Source: Lentibacillus kapialis (GTDB lineage: Bacteria > Bacillota > Bacilli > Bacillales > Amphibacillaceae). Taken from it: a DNA stretch of 51,799 nucleotides. Below, piece after piece: positions 26,851 to 35,582 of the stretch. Position numbers and translations under genes: made by a program. The notes beneath the pieces were generated by a model. The model searched no databases, was not told where the DNA came from, and saw only the letters and a program-made list of their open reading frames with translations. The DNA is taken from NCBI RefSeq assembly GCF_014646635.1, contig NZ_BMNQ01000018.1:1-51799 (forward strand), written 5' to 3'. Positions within the stretch are counted from its first letter, which is position 1. Each line of letters begins with the position of its first letter.

Positions 26851-28227
26851 ATGGGAAAGCTGGAAGCAAAAGAAATCGTCAATCGGCAGCGATCATTTTT
26901 TCACACGGGTAAAACCATGGACTATGCATTTCGAAAAGAACAACTGACTTCACTGAAAAATATGCTTAAGGGATATGAGCAGGAAATTTACCATGCGTTA
27001 AAAAATGATTTGAATAAATCTGAATATGAAGCTTTTACAACCGAATTGGGATTTTTATACACTGAAATAGACTTTGCTTTGAAACATCTAAAGGATTGGA
27101 TGAAGCCGGAAAAAGCCGAAACACCGCTCACTCACAAAGGAAGCAAAAGCTATATCAGGAAGGAACCTTATGGTGTCGCGCTTATCATCGCACCATGGAA
27201 TTACCCGCTGCATTTGGCGATTGCACCCGCAATCGGCGCTATAGCGGCAGGAAATACGGTGGTATTGAAACCATCCGAGATCACGCGGTCGACGTCTGCC
27301 ATTCTTGCAGATATGATTCAGTCAACATTTGATTCGTCTTTTGTTACCGTTGTCGAAGGTGCTAAAGACGTCAGTCAGCAATTACTGGAACAACGATGGG
27401 ACTACATCTTTTTTACCGGCGGTGCACATGTCGGCAAAATTGTTATGGAACAAGCAAGCAAACACTTGACACCGGTCACACTGGAATTGGGGGGCAAGAG
27501 CCCTGCCATTGTTGATACGGATGCTAAAATTGACCTTGCTGCCAAACGAATTGTCTGGGGCAAATTCACAAACGCCGGACAAACTTGTGTTGCACCAGAT
27601 TATGTATACGTGCATGAGAAAGTGAAGTTAAAATTGCTAAGAGCAATGAAGAAACATATCAAATCGCTTTATGGCAAAAAACCGATCCAAAATTATGATT
27701 ATGTCCGAATAGTCGGTAAACAGCATTTTAACCGGCTTAATGCTTTTATGACGGATGGCGAAATAATCCATGGCGGTGAGGCAGATGAGGATAAACTGTC
27801 TATTGAGCCGACCATCCTAGACAAAATAAGCTGGGATAACGCCATTATGCAGGAGGAAATTTTCGGACCGCTGCTGCCAATCATAACGTTCAGATCGCTT
27901 GATGATGTCATTTCAGAAATGAAGGAGATGGAAAAACCGCTCGCACTATATTATTTTGGTGAAAACGAACAGAAACAGCAGTTAGTCATGACAAATGTAT
28001 CGTTTGGCGGCGGATGCATTAATGATACACTCTACCATCTTGCCAATCCCCATCTACCGTTTGGAGGCACTGGCAATAGTGGTATGGGTGCATATCATGG
28101 CAAGTATAGCTTTGATACATTTTCACATCAGAAAAGTATCCTGAAGCAGACAACTAAATTTGACATTCCGTTCAGGTATCCCGGCGGTCAAGTGGCTAAA
28201 GCCATTCTCAGTCGTCTCATGAAATGA
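26851..28227 (+). CDS. aldehyde dehydrogenase, class 3 type
   Basis: This 458-residue NAD(P)-dependent aldehyde dehydrogenase has IIAPWNYPLHLAIAPAIGAIA (cofactor fold), catalytic Glu in LELGGKSP and nucleophilic Cys in GQTCVAPDY. It resembles short class 3 or fatty-aldehyde forms such as B. subtilis YwdH. A hydrophobic C-terminus is weak, so membrane attachment is uncertain. It follows rnz by 14 bp with AGGAGG, so it may share a transcript. B. subtilis lacks this gene at this position. Confidence 0.9.
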   Translation: MGKLEAKEIVNRQRSFFHTGKTMDYAFRKEQLTSLKNMLKGYEQEIYHALKNDLNKSEYEAFTTELGFLYTEIDFALKHLKDWMKPEKAETPLTHKGSKSYIRKEPYGVALIIAPWNYPLHLAIAPAIGAIAAGNTVVLKPSEITRSTSAILADMIQSTFDSSFVTVVEGAKDVSQQLLEQRWDYIFFTGGAHVGKIVMEQASKHLTPVTLELGGKSPAIVDTDAKIDLAAKRIVWGKFTNAGQTCVAPDYVYVHEKVKLKLLRAMKKHIKSLYGKKPIQNYDYVRIVGKQHFNRLNAFMTDGEIIHGGEADEDKLSIEPTILDKISWDNAIMQEEIFGPLLPIITFRSLDDVISEMKEMEKPLALYYFGENEQKQQLVMTNVSFGGGCINDTLYHLANPHLPFGGTGNSGMGAYHGKYSFDTFSHQKSILKQTTKFDIPFRYPGGQVAKAILSRLMK

Positions 28228-28232
28228 TATGG

Positions 28233-28262
28233 GCGCTCCTGATAATCGATTATCAGGAGCGC
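28233..28262. terminator. 30-bp perfect palindrome between convergent genes
   Basis: This is a perfect 30-bp palindrome with 15-base half sites (GCGCTCCTGATAATC and its complement). It lies between the stops of the aldehyde dehydrogenase (plus) and yqjH (minus), whose TGA abuts it. It probably acts as a bidirectional terminator, though T-runs are short on both sides. Confidence 0.6.
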
Positions 28263-29510
28263 TCACTCTTTAAAATCATCCAGAAAGTCTTTTTGGAAGC
28301 TTGTCCGTGGCTTGTCTTCCCTATCGTCATTCCGCAACTGTTTGAAGATGTCTTTCCCGTATTTTTGTGACAAATTATCAATCGCTTGATACAATTTTTC
28401 CTTTCCGGCTTCTTGTTCATAAGTGAACAAATCGAGCTGTTTGGCAATATTCTTTTTTTCATCAACATCTTGGACGGTTATGCCTAAAAGTCTGATGGGT
28501 TCGAGATTCCAATGTTTTTGAAACAATTCATTGGCAAATTGAAGTATGTCTGATTTATTTTCAATAAAATGGTGCAGTTTTTTACTTCGTGTAATTGTTT
28601 TATGGTCATGATATCTGATCATGATCTGCACACTCTGCCCCGCTGCTTGTTTTCGTTTCATACGGCGCTCGACATTTTCAGCGAGCTGATGCATCAATTT
28701 GCGGATCTCTGCTTCATCGATTGTGTCTTCCGCCAGTGTCTGGGAGCTGCCGATACTTTTAAACTCATGCACTGCATCCGGATCAACCGGACGCATATCC
28801 ACCCCATTTGCCTTGTTCTGAAGTCTTTCTCCATTAATACCGAGTAGTTGCTTCAGCTGATAAGCATCACCATTAGCAAGATCCCCGATTGTGCTGATGT
28901 TGAACGTGCGCAATTTTTCAGCTGTCTTTTCGCCAACACCGTACATTTCTTCAATTTTAAGCGGCCAAAGCTTCTCATTGATGTCCCGTTTCCGCAAAAT
29001 CGTGATGCCCATCGGTTTTTTCATGTCTGAAGCCATTTTCGCGAGAAATTTGTTTGGCGCGATGCCAATGCTGCAAGGAAGATCCAGTTCATTGCTGATT
29101 TTTCTTTGAAGGTTTTGAGCAATTTCAATCGGGCTTCCGTGTTTTTCAGTGCCGGTTACATCCATGTAACCTTCATCAATGGAAACAGGCTGAACATATG
29201 ACGTTATCCCGGCGAGTATTTGAAATATTTCCTTCGAAGCAGTCCTGTATCGGTCAAAATTCGGACGCAAAACGATTAATTCAGGACAAAGTCTTCGCGC
29301 CTCCCATAATTGCATCGTGGTCTTAACACCTTTGGCTCTTGCCTCATAGCTGCTTGTGACGACAATCCCTTTCCGTTCTTCCGGATTGCCGGCTATCGCA
29401 AGCGGTTTGCCTTTTAATTTTGGGTCATAGGCCACTTCAACCGAAGCGTAAAATGAGTTCATATCGACATGAAAAATGACCTTCCCTTTTTTTGGATACC
29501 ATTGTGACAT
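28263..29510 (-). CDS. polY1: DNA polymerase IV (YqjH, PolY1)
   Basis: This Y-family translesion polymerase of 415 residues has the catalytic motifs FHVDMNSFYASVEVAY and VSIDEGYMDVTG. A helix-hairpin-helix reads YGVGEKTAEKLRTFNISTIG, and KQLDLFTYE serves as a beta-clamp site. I use the ATG at 29510 (MSQWYPKKGKVIF), as in B. subtilis YqjH; the frame is open further upstream. It has no LexA dyad upstream, unlike yqjW, so its control probably differs. Confidence 0.94.
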   Translation of the reverse strand: MSQWYPKKGKVIFHVDMNSFYASVEVAYDPKLKGKPLAIAGNPEERKGIVVTSSYEARAKGVKTTMQLWEARRLCPELIVLRPNFDRYRTASKEIFQILAGITSYVQPVSIDEGYMDVTGTEKHGSPIEIAQNLQRKISNELDLPCSIGIAPNKFLAKMASDMKKPMGITILRKRDINEKLWPLKIEEMYGVGEKTAEKLRTFNISTIGDLANGDAYQLKQLLGINGERLQNKANGVDMRPVDPDAVHEFKSIGSSQTLAEDTIDEAEIRKLMHQLAENVERRMKRKQAAGQSVQIMIRYHDHKTITRSKKLHHFIENKSDILQFANELFQKHWNLEPIRLLGITVQDVDEKKNIAKQLDLFTYEQEAGKEKLYQAIDNLSQKYGKDIFKQLRNDDREDKPRTSFQKDFLDDFKE

Positions 29511-29627
29511 TGCTAGACATCCTTTAACCATGATTACTCTCATTATATCATTCAGTGAACCTTCCCGCCCAAATCAAGATTTCAGCAGGGAACTTCCCGC
29601 GATTTTTACTGCCGACAAAGGATGTCA

Positions 29628-30425
29628 TCATTCGAACTCCCACTCATCTTTCAGGATCAGATACAGAGTAAGCAGTGTATCTTCTATTTCTCTAATAGTC
29701 ATATTTTCAAGCTTTAATCCGATTTTCGGAAAAATAACCGAGGCTAATCTTTTCGTCAGCTCTTTCCGTTCAGTATCCTCTAATTGCAATAGCCGTTCAC
29801 TATATTTTTTCAATAAATTCCATTCTTTCATTTCAAATGACCGGACTATCCAATCGTCAATTGACAGACTTTCCTTAGTAAGACCTCTGGATTTAATTTC
29901 TTTTTCAATCGAAGCATCTTTTACCGTTTTCTTAATGTTTCGCTCATGTACAACGATGGTACCGGCTACAATATCACCTAAACGTTTATGTCTTGAATGA
30001 ATAAAAACCATGATAATACCTGTCAAATAAGCAGTCGGGAGTATATCGATAATTCGGAGCAAATTACGGATCAGACTTGCGAGCAACGTAATACTATGCC
30101 CATTATCCTGAATAACTCGAATATTCAATATGTGCTTGCCCAGTGTTTTTCCGCTGAAAAAATATTCACCTACAAAAAAATAGCCCCAATAAACAACAAA
30201 TATAAGAATGATTGTAATAGCCAGTGGGAGAGTTGAGTCCGTCAAAAATGAAGTGAAACCGGACTGCGTGATGAAAACTAAACAAAGAATCAATGCAATA
30301 TTAAATGCTGTCAACAGGATTTGATCAATTATCATGGCACCTCCCCTGCTGCCCAGACCGGCCAATTTAAATTTAAGTGATACAAATTCCGGTGTTTTAA
30401 CAAATGCTTCTTCTTGATTCATCAT
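29628..30425 (-). CDS. RDD family membrane protein
   Basis: This 265-residue protein has an N-terminal RDD domain of three to four helices, with GSRGGAMIIDQILL holding the Arg-Asp signature and FFSGKTLGKHILNIRV after it. A soluble, charged C-terminal region of about 110 residues follows. RDD proteins are membrane proteins of uncertain transport function. In many Bacillaceae they lie next to MoxR-DUF58-SpoIIM-like genes, as here. AAAGGAG lies before the start. Confidence 0.85.
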   Translation of the reverse strand: MMNQEEAFVKTPEFVSLKFKLAGLGSRGGAMIIDQILLTAFNIALILCLVFITQSGFTSFLTDSTLPLAITIILIFVVYWGYFFVGEYFFSGKTLGKHILNIRVIQDNGHSITLLASLIRNLLRIIDILPTAYLTGIIMVFIHSRHKRLGDIVAGTIVVHERNIKKTVKDASIEKEIKSRGLTKESLSIDDWIVRSFEMKEWNLLKKYSERLLQLEDTERKELTKRLASVIFPKIGLKLENMTIREIEDTLLTLYLILKDEWEFE

Positions 30426-30453
30426 TTCTTGCTCCTTTTTATATGTATAAGAA

Positions 30454-30486
30454 GGTGGGACATAAGGTCAGAAACTTTGTCCCGCC
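30454..30486. other. GGTGGGACA hairpin upstream of RDD and SpoIIM-like genes
   Basis: GGTGGGACA (30454-30462) and TGTCCCGCC (30478-30486) form a 9-bp stem (one G-U on the plus-strand RNA) in the divergent intergenic region. No T-run follows, so it is not a typical terminator. It might be a leader structure or a repeat remnant. Confidence 0.35.
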
Positions 30487-30564
30487 ATTTGAGGGTTTCA
30501 TTTACTGCCATGACGAATTATAATAGATTAAGATAGTCATAACGTCTTGAAAGAAGGTGTGGTC

Positions 30565-31545
30565 TTGAACATCAGACAGTTTATCAAAGCGAATCGTGAT
30601 GACTGGAAGGAACTGGAACAATACATAAATATGCTTGACAAAAATAAGCGAAACCTGTCCGGGAGTGACATTGACCAATTCAACCGGCTTTATCAAAAAT
30701 CAGCTCAGCATCTGTCCTATAGTCAAACTTATTTTCCGAATGAAGATGTTACGGCTTATTTGAACGAATTGATGGCAAAAGCTCACAATTTGTTATACAA
30801 AGATCAAGTATCCAGCTGCCGGCAAATTCGCACATTTTTCAGCACAGTGTTCATTGGGCTTCTGCTGGAACAATGGAAGGCTGTTATTATAGCCTTGCTC
30901 TTGTTTGCAGCGGGCGCATTTGCCGCTTTTCTGTCTGTGCTCGATGACCCACTCAATCTTTATTCTCTGCTGCCGGAAGAAGTGGCGCAATCGGTTAATC
31001 CCGAACAGCTCACTTCAAATAGCAATACGGTAAATGCCCCGTTGATGTCTGCTTCCATTATGACAAATAATATCCAGGTAGCATTCCTTGCATTTGCAGG
31101 GGGCATCACGTTCGGAATACTGACAGTTTATATCATGGTATCAAACGGTATTATGGTTGGTGCTCTTGCCGGATTGTACTGGCATTACAACAGTTCTTAT
31201 GAATTCTGGGCCTTCATTGTTCCACACGGTGTTATTGAACTGACGGCTATTTTCATCGCAGGCGGTGCCGGTCTGCTGATGGGTTATAAACTGTTGGCAC
31301 CAGGACCATTATCGCGCGCATATCAATTAAAAAAACAGGCAAAACGCTCCGTCCAACTTCTGCTTGGCACCATGCCGCTCTTTATTATCGCTGGTATTAT
31401 TGAGGGGTTCATCACCCCTGCTTCCTTATCCATGGAAGCAAAATACGCCCTTGCAAGCCTTACTTTAATTGGCTTAATACTTTATGTTATCAGCGGAAAG
31501 ATGCTGCTTCGGAAAAGTAATGCTAAAGCAATTCTTCATTCATAG
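30565..31545 (+). CDS. SpoIIM-like (DUF95) membrane protein
   Basis: This 326-residue protein has a helical N-terminal domain (about 95 residues), then five or six membrane helices. The DUF95 core includes NNIQVAFLAFAGGITFGILTVYIMVSNGIMVGALAG and VPHGVIELTAIFIAGGAGL. It is distinct from the shorter sporulation SpoIIM at 17554. I take a TTG start at 30565 (MNIRQFIKANRDDW) with AGAAGGTG upstream. It is divergent from the RDD gene and convergent with the DUF58-MoxR operon, overlapping the DUF58 stop by about 23 bp. Confidence 0.85.
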   Translation: MNIRQFIKANRDDWKELEQYINMLDKNKRNLSGSDIDQFNRLYQKSAQHLSYSQTYFPNEDVTAYLNELMAKAHNLLYKDQVSSCRQIRTFFSTVFIGLLLEQWKAVIIALLLFAAGAFAAFLSVLDDPLNLYSLLPEEVAQSVNPEQLTSNSNTVNAPLMSASIMTNNIQVAFLAFAGGITFGILTVYIMVSNGIMVGALAGLYWHYNSSYEFWAFIVPHGVIELTAIFIAGGAGLLMGYKLLAPGPLSRAYQLKKQAKRSVQLLLGTMPLFIIAGIIEGFITPASLSMEAKYALASLTLIGLILYVISGKMLLRKSNAKAILHS

Positions 31546-32812
31546 TGCGGATATAGCGCGAAACGGCTGTTGAGGTAAGATGCTCTTCCTTGGCTTCCAC
31601 CATGGACAACCCTTGTTTTTCCCAGTTTGTCTTTTTCCGTTTTTTGAATTGTATTTGTTGCTGGGCGATACTTTTGACCATAGCAGTTTTCGTACTGTCC
31701 GGTACCCGCTGCGTCGCTTTCAGAATGATTTCGTCTTCGATTCCAATCATCAAAAACAAATGCCGCTGACGCAGGCGCTTTAAATGGTGCAGTACTGTAT
31801 CTTCATACAAAAATGTTTGGATATCGCTGAACAGGAGAATCAGACTTCGTTTTTTCAGAGAAGCTGATAAATAATTGAAAGCTGCCGAATAATTGGCTTC
31901 GCTCGCTTCTACATTCAAATTATATATGGTTTGTAAAATCTTTTGTAAATGCTTCATGCCTTTATCAGGAGGGATAAACTGTTGAATGCCGCTGGAAAAC
32001 GCAAGCACTGCAACATAGTCACCATTATCCAGTGCTGCTGCAGCAGTTGTCACAGCAGCCTCCAATGACTTTTCAAGCCGGTTGCCTGTTTTAAGTTCGG
32101 CCCCCATCATTCGTCCGCAATCGATCAGGATTGTAACATATTTTCCATGCTCGGGTTGGTACTCATTGGTCATGATTTGCTGCAATTTTGCAGTTTGACG
32201 CCAGTTGATTTTTCTTGGATCATCACCAATAACATAGTTGCGAATCTGAGCGAATTCCCCTGTCACAGCATGCTGTTTCTTGATTTCTGTTCCCTCATGC
32301 AACAAAAACCGCTGCGGGCTTTCCAGGTATCGCTTTGTTTCAGTTAAATCAGGAATGACTTTTACGTTCTGCTTTATGACAGTAGCCATCTGTTTTTCCC
32401 AAAGTCCAAAAATACTCCTGTAACGAATGAAAAGTTTGCTTATATCATATTTCCCTCTTACCGGAGCAGTGACCTGATAAGACAGTACAGAAGTCTGCTG
32501 TGCCTCAACCGATTCCTCCAAAGGGAACGGTGCCCGGAACGATTGCGGCAGTCCATCAATCAGTCGAATCTCGCATGATTTAGTTGATGCATTCGCAATC
32601 TCTATTTGTACAGAGTATGCGATACCCCGTTCCAATTCTTCAGGAATCTTCCGGTTAAATGATAAATCCTCTCTTTTAGGTAATAACATTAAATCAAGCA
32701 GACTGATTAAAAAAACGAGTCCATTACTCGAGAAAAGCCATGCCCACGACAATGTTGAGAAGACAGTCATTACAGCTAAAATGGCGGAAAATACGAAAAA
32801 TAATCCGAGCAT
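31523..32812 (-). CDS. DUF58 domain-containing protein
   Basis: This 429-residue protein has two N-terminal membrane helices (LGLFFVFSAILAVMTVFSTL, SSNGLVFLISLLDLMLL), a beta-rich region, the DUF58 signature RNYVIGDDPRKINWRQTAKL, and a C-terminal von Willebrand A-like fold. Its canonical DxSxS metal motif is degraded (DCGRMM). I use the ATG at 32812 with AGGA 6 nt upstream, 22 bp after the MoxR stop. DUF58 proteins partner with MoxR ATPases. It overlaps the convergent SpoIIM-like gene at its 3' end. Confidence 0.88.
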   Translation of the reverse strand: MLGLFFVFSAILAVMTVFSTLSWAWLFSSNGLVFLISLLDLMLLPKREDLSFNRKIPEELERGIAYSVQIEIANASTKSCEIRLIDGLPQSFRAPFPLEESVEAQQTSVLSYQVTAPVRGKYDISKLFIRYRSIFGLWEKQMATVIKQNVKVIPDLTETKRYLESPQRFLLHEGTEIKKQHAVTGEFAQIRNYVIGDDPRKINWRQTAKLQQIMTNEYQPEHGKYVTILIDCGRMMGAELKTGNRLEKSLEAAVTTAAAALDNGDYVAVLAFSSGIQQFIPPDKGMKHLQKILQTIYNLNVEASEANYSAAFNYLSASLKKRSLILLFSDIQTFLYEDTVLHHLKRLRQRHLFLMIGIEDEIILKATQRVPDSTKTAMVKSIAQQQIQFKKRKKTNWEKQGLSMVEAKEEHLTSTAVSRYIRTMNEELL

Positions 32813-32834
32813 CCGTCTTCCTGGCAGGATGCCC

Positions 32835-33764
32835 CTATCGCGGAACAGAAACCGTTCCGACAAGCTCTTCAATAATGTCATCGAGGCCAACTCCCTCCAA
32901 TTCCATATGCGGGGCTAACTGAAGGCGGTGCCGCAGTGCCGGTTTGGCAACCGTTTTGATATCATCAGGGGTTACATAATCCCGACTTGTCAGATATGCC
33001 CAGCTTCGCGCAGTCTTGGCAATGGAAATCGCCGCGCGAGTACTTGCACCAAAACGGAAAGCTTCCATATCCCGTGTTTGTCGTATAATTTGCATAATAT
33101 ATGTAAAAATATCATCGTTCAGTGTAATTGATGCCACTTCTTGCCGTATTGACAGAAAAGCTGCTTTATCGATTGCCGGGTCGACTGCCGTCCGGTCTTG
33201 TGCGCCCTCCATTACTTGTTTTAATACACTTTTCTCCTCTTCAAATGCAGGGAAGTCAATATTCAATTTTAATAAAAACCGGTCCTGCTGAGCTTCTGGC
33301 AATGGGTATGTCCCTTCAAATTCAATCGGGTTCTGGGTAGCCACAACAAAAAAGATATCGGCAAGCGGATATGTCTTCCCTTGAATGGTTACTTGCTTTT
33401 CCGCCATTGCCTCCAATAAGGCAGCTTGCGTTTTAGCTGGTGTACGGTTAATTTCATCTGCCAGAATTATATTTGAAAAAATGGGTCCTTTTATCGTTTG
33501 AAAGCTATTATTCTGCATGTTGTAAATGGTGCTGCCTGTAATATCGCTCGGAAGCAAATCGGGTGTGAACTGGATTCGATTAAAGGTTCCGTCTAATAGA
33601 TCTGCCAGCGTCCGTACCATTTGCGTTTTTCCAGTACCCGGAACACCTTCGATTAACACATGGCCATCTGCTATAACAGCAGATAACAAGAGTTTCAGAT
33701 TCAAGGATTGTCCAAGAATTCGCTCTTCATATTTTTGTATTAATGATGCCAGCTCATTCCTCAC
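32835..33764 (-). CDS. MoxR-family AAA+ ATPase
   Basis: This 309-residue AAA+ ATPase of the MoxR group acts as a chaperone for vWA-type partners, here the adjacent DUF58 protein. Walker A is GVPGTGKT (residues 40-47) and Walker B is IILADEINR (D103, E104). A sensor segment ATQNPIEFEGTYPLPEAQQDRF and the C-terminal lid are present. The start is a GTG that overlaps the DUF4350 stop by 4 bp. Confidence 0.93.
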   Translation of the reverse strand: MRNELASLIQKYEERILGQSLNLKLLLSAVIADGHVLIEGVPGTGKTQMVRTLADLLDGTFNRIQFTPDLLPSDITGSTIYNMQNNSFQTIKGPIFSNIILADEINRTPAKTQAALLEAMAEKQVTIQGKTYPLADIFFVVATQNPIEFEGTYPLPEAQQDRFLLKLNIDFPAFEEEKSVLKQVMEGAQDRTAVDPAIDKAAFLSIRQEVASITLNDDIFTYIMQIIRQTRDMEAFRFGASTRAAISIAKTARSWAYLTSRDYVTPDDIKTVAKPALRHRLQLAPHMELEGVGLDDIIEELVGTVSVPR

Positions 33765-34930
33765 TGTTCTTCAACCTCTTTTCGTAATTGATCTATTTTT
33801 TTCGACCAAGACACATATGTTTTTTTGCTTATACGTCTCTGATGTAACACATTTAATAATCCATTTATAAATTGCTTCACATCCAAATCTGATACCAGTT
33901 TACTTTCTAATTGTTCTTGAATGGTTGACCAATCTTTATGATACGAAATCCCCCAGCGTTCCTGCAAAAGCAATCTCACATAGTCAGCTTGCCCTTGTAA
34001 TGAATCAATATAAAGTTTGTTTTTTTGGTACCATGCCGCCAGTGCCTGGATACGTTCATCACTAAATCGGACTGTTTCTTCTCTTGGAATTACCATAGGA
34101 CCGAAACGTTTGCCTTTAAACCATAGCCAGATAACGGCAAATAGAATAGCCTGAAACCCTATAACAAGTAGCCAGTCGGGATAAACGGTTGTTAAAGATG
34201 GAGCATTTTTCGAACTATGTATATACTCGTCAATATAAATCGTTTCCCATTCCGTTTGGGATCGCACAAGGGAAAGAATCAATTCCAAATGGTCCTGTTC
34301 CAAAATATTCTCATTTGTAATCCACTCAGGTGCTACAGCTGTTATTAACTTTCCCTTCTCAAACGTCTTTTCTACTGCTATGGCACCGACATTATCATTT
34401 AATAGAACGTCATCAACGTTATTAGTATCAAGTCGAAATGTCGAATTTATATCAGCCGCATATTCATTCCCCTCTTGCCCCATTACACTGCCTGAGTTCT
34501 CCTGTCCAGTTAACGTTTCAATGTCAAACATCCCCTCAGGGTTTGTGTTCAATAGCAGAATTGTGTTTCCGGATTCCATAAAGGAAATGTAGTTCTGCAT
34601 CTCTTCTGTAGCAGGAATGAAAGATGGTTCAACCATGATTAACAGTCGATTATTATCTTGTCTTTCAAGCAGATCAGGCGGGTGATGCCATCTTTCAGCG
34701 GCATTCGTTTGATTGTCCATATATGTATAAAAAGCCTTTATGCCCGTTGGTGACGGTGAATCTGATACGTATGCGGGGTACCTTTCGGGCGTCTCCGGTG
34801 TTGCTGCATAGTTGATACTGATAAACAACAGAAGAGCGGCAGCCAACCAAATCAGTGATCTTTTGCTTGTTGTCCTTGTCTGCAAGCTTGCTGCCCCCTT
34901 ATCTTTTGTCGAATTCCTGCGGCCCGCCAT
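33761..34930 (-). CDS. DUF4350 domain-containing membrane protein
   Basis: This 389-residue protein has an N-terminal membrane helix (SLIWLAAALLLFISINYAA), an extracytoplasmic DUF4350 domain, and a second helix near residue 260 (WLLVIGFQAILFAVIWLWF). A charged cytosolic C-terminal region follows. The extracytoplasmic segment resembles GldG/IftA-like domains, but no catalytic function is evident. It overlaps the DUF4129 gene by 32 bp and is probably translated from the ATG at 34930, though its ribosome site is weak. Confidence 0.8.
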   Translation of the reverse strand: MAGRRNSTKDKGAASLQTRTTSKRSLIWLAAALLLFISINYAATPETPERYPAYVSDSPSPTGIKAFYTYMDNQTNAAERWHHPPDLLERQDNNRLLIMVEPSFIPATEEMQNYISFMESGNTILLLNTNPEGMFDIETLTGQENSGSVMGQEGNEYAADINSTFRLDTNNVDDVLLNDNVGAIAVEKTFEKGKLITAVAPEWITNENILEQDHLELILSLVRSQTEWETIYIDEYIHSSKNAPSLTTVYPDWLLVIGFQAILFAVIWLWFKGKRFGPMVIPREETVRFSDERIQALAAWYQKNKLYIDSLQGQADYVRLLLQERWGISYHKDWSTIQEQLESKLVSDLDVKQFINGLLNVLHQRRISKKTYVSWSKKIDQLRKEVEEQ

Positions 34931-35555
34931 TTAGCCACTTCATCGCTTCATCACGAAAATGGACATAATCGTCCTGCTTCAACTCCCGTTCGCCATAAAC
35001 CATTTCATCAAATACGAGTGCCAGCTTGTAAAATGAATCTGCCAGTTGTTTGTTGATATGCTTCAGTTCTGCAAGGTATTCCCCATTCGTTTTCCACGTT
35101 TTTATTTTTAGCCATTCGTTTTCATGAAAATAGAGCAGAAGTGCAAGAAATATGTGGCGGGCCGCCTCGTTACATTTTCCGAAATCCTCCTGTTGTCGGG
35201 CTGCCTGGAGATGGTTAGCATATGTCCATTGGTTTTGGTGAGATGACCGTAGTGTTTGTAATTCAGCAAGACCCCGGTTCACACGTGAATGACGGATACG
35301 CTGGGAAACCACAATACCTGAAAGAATGAGAACAGCAGCTATGATCAAAATCAAAACCAAGTCTGCAAAACCGCTTGATGATTCAAATCCTGAAAAAACC
35401 CCGGCCAACTGTTCACCAATCCAGTTGGCCAGACGTTCCCACCAAACTTCAAGAAAACTTCTGTTGTCCTCGTAGTATCTTTGATAGTCGTGTTGTTCTA
35501 AAATGTCCCGCAATTGCTTTCGTGCATTGTCTGACTTCGTGATTATGACCACCAC
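34899..35555 (-). CDS. DUF4129 domain-containing protein
   Basis: This 218-residue protein has an amphipathic N-terminus, one transmembrane helix (ADLVLILIIAAVLILSGIVV) and a cytosolic C-terminal DUF4129 domain (ARHIFLALLLYFHENEWL...FYKLALVFDEMVYGERELKQDDY). The DUF4129 domain is normally the C-terminal part of transglutaminase-like proteins; here it stands alone. It starts with GTG, but the exact start is unsure because two GTG codons are adjacent. Confidence 0.82.
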   Translation of the reverse strand: MVVIITKSDNARKQLRDILEQHDYQRYYEDNRSFLEVWWERLANWIGEQLAGVFSGFESSSGFADLVLILIIAAVLILSGIVVSQRIRHSRVNRGLAELQTLRSSHQNQWTYANHLQAARQQEDFGKCNEAARHIFLALLLYFHENEWLKIKTWKTNGEYLAELKHINKQLADSFYKLALVFDEMVYGERELKQDDYVHFRDEAMKWLNGGPQEFDKR

Positions 35556-35582
35556 CCAGATCGGTTAAGCTGTTATACATTA

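Noticed and set aside
29476-30000. 174-residue plus-strand open frame
   Set aside because: It overlaps the start of yqjH and the RDD gene on the other strand; its composition is that of an antisense shadow.
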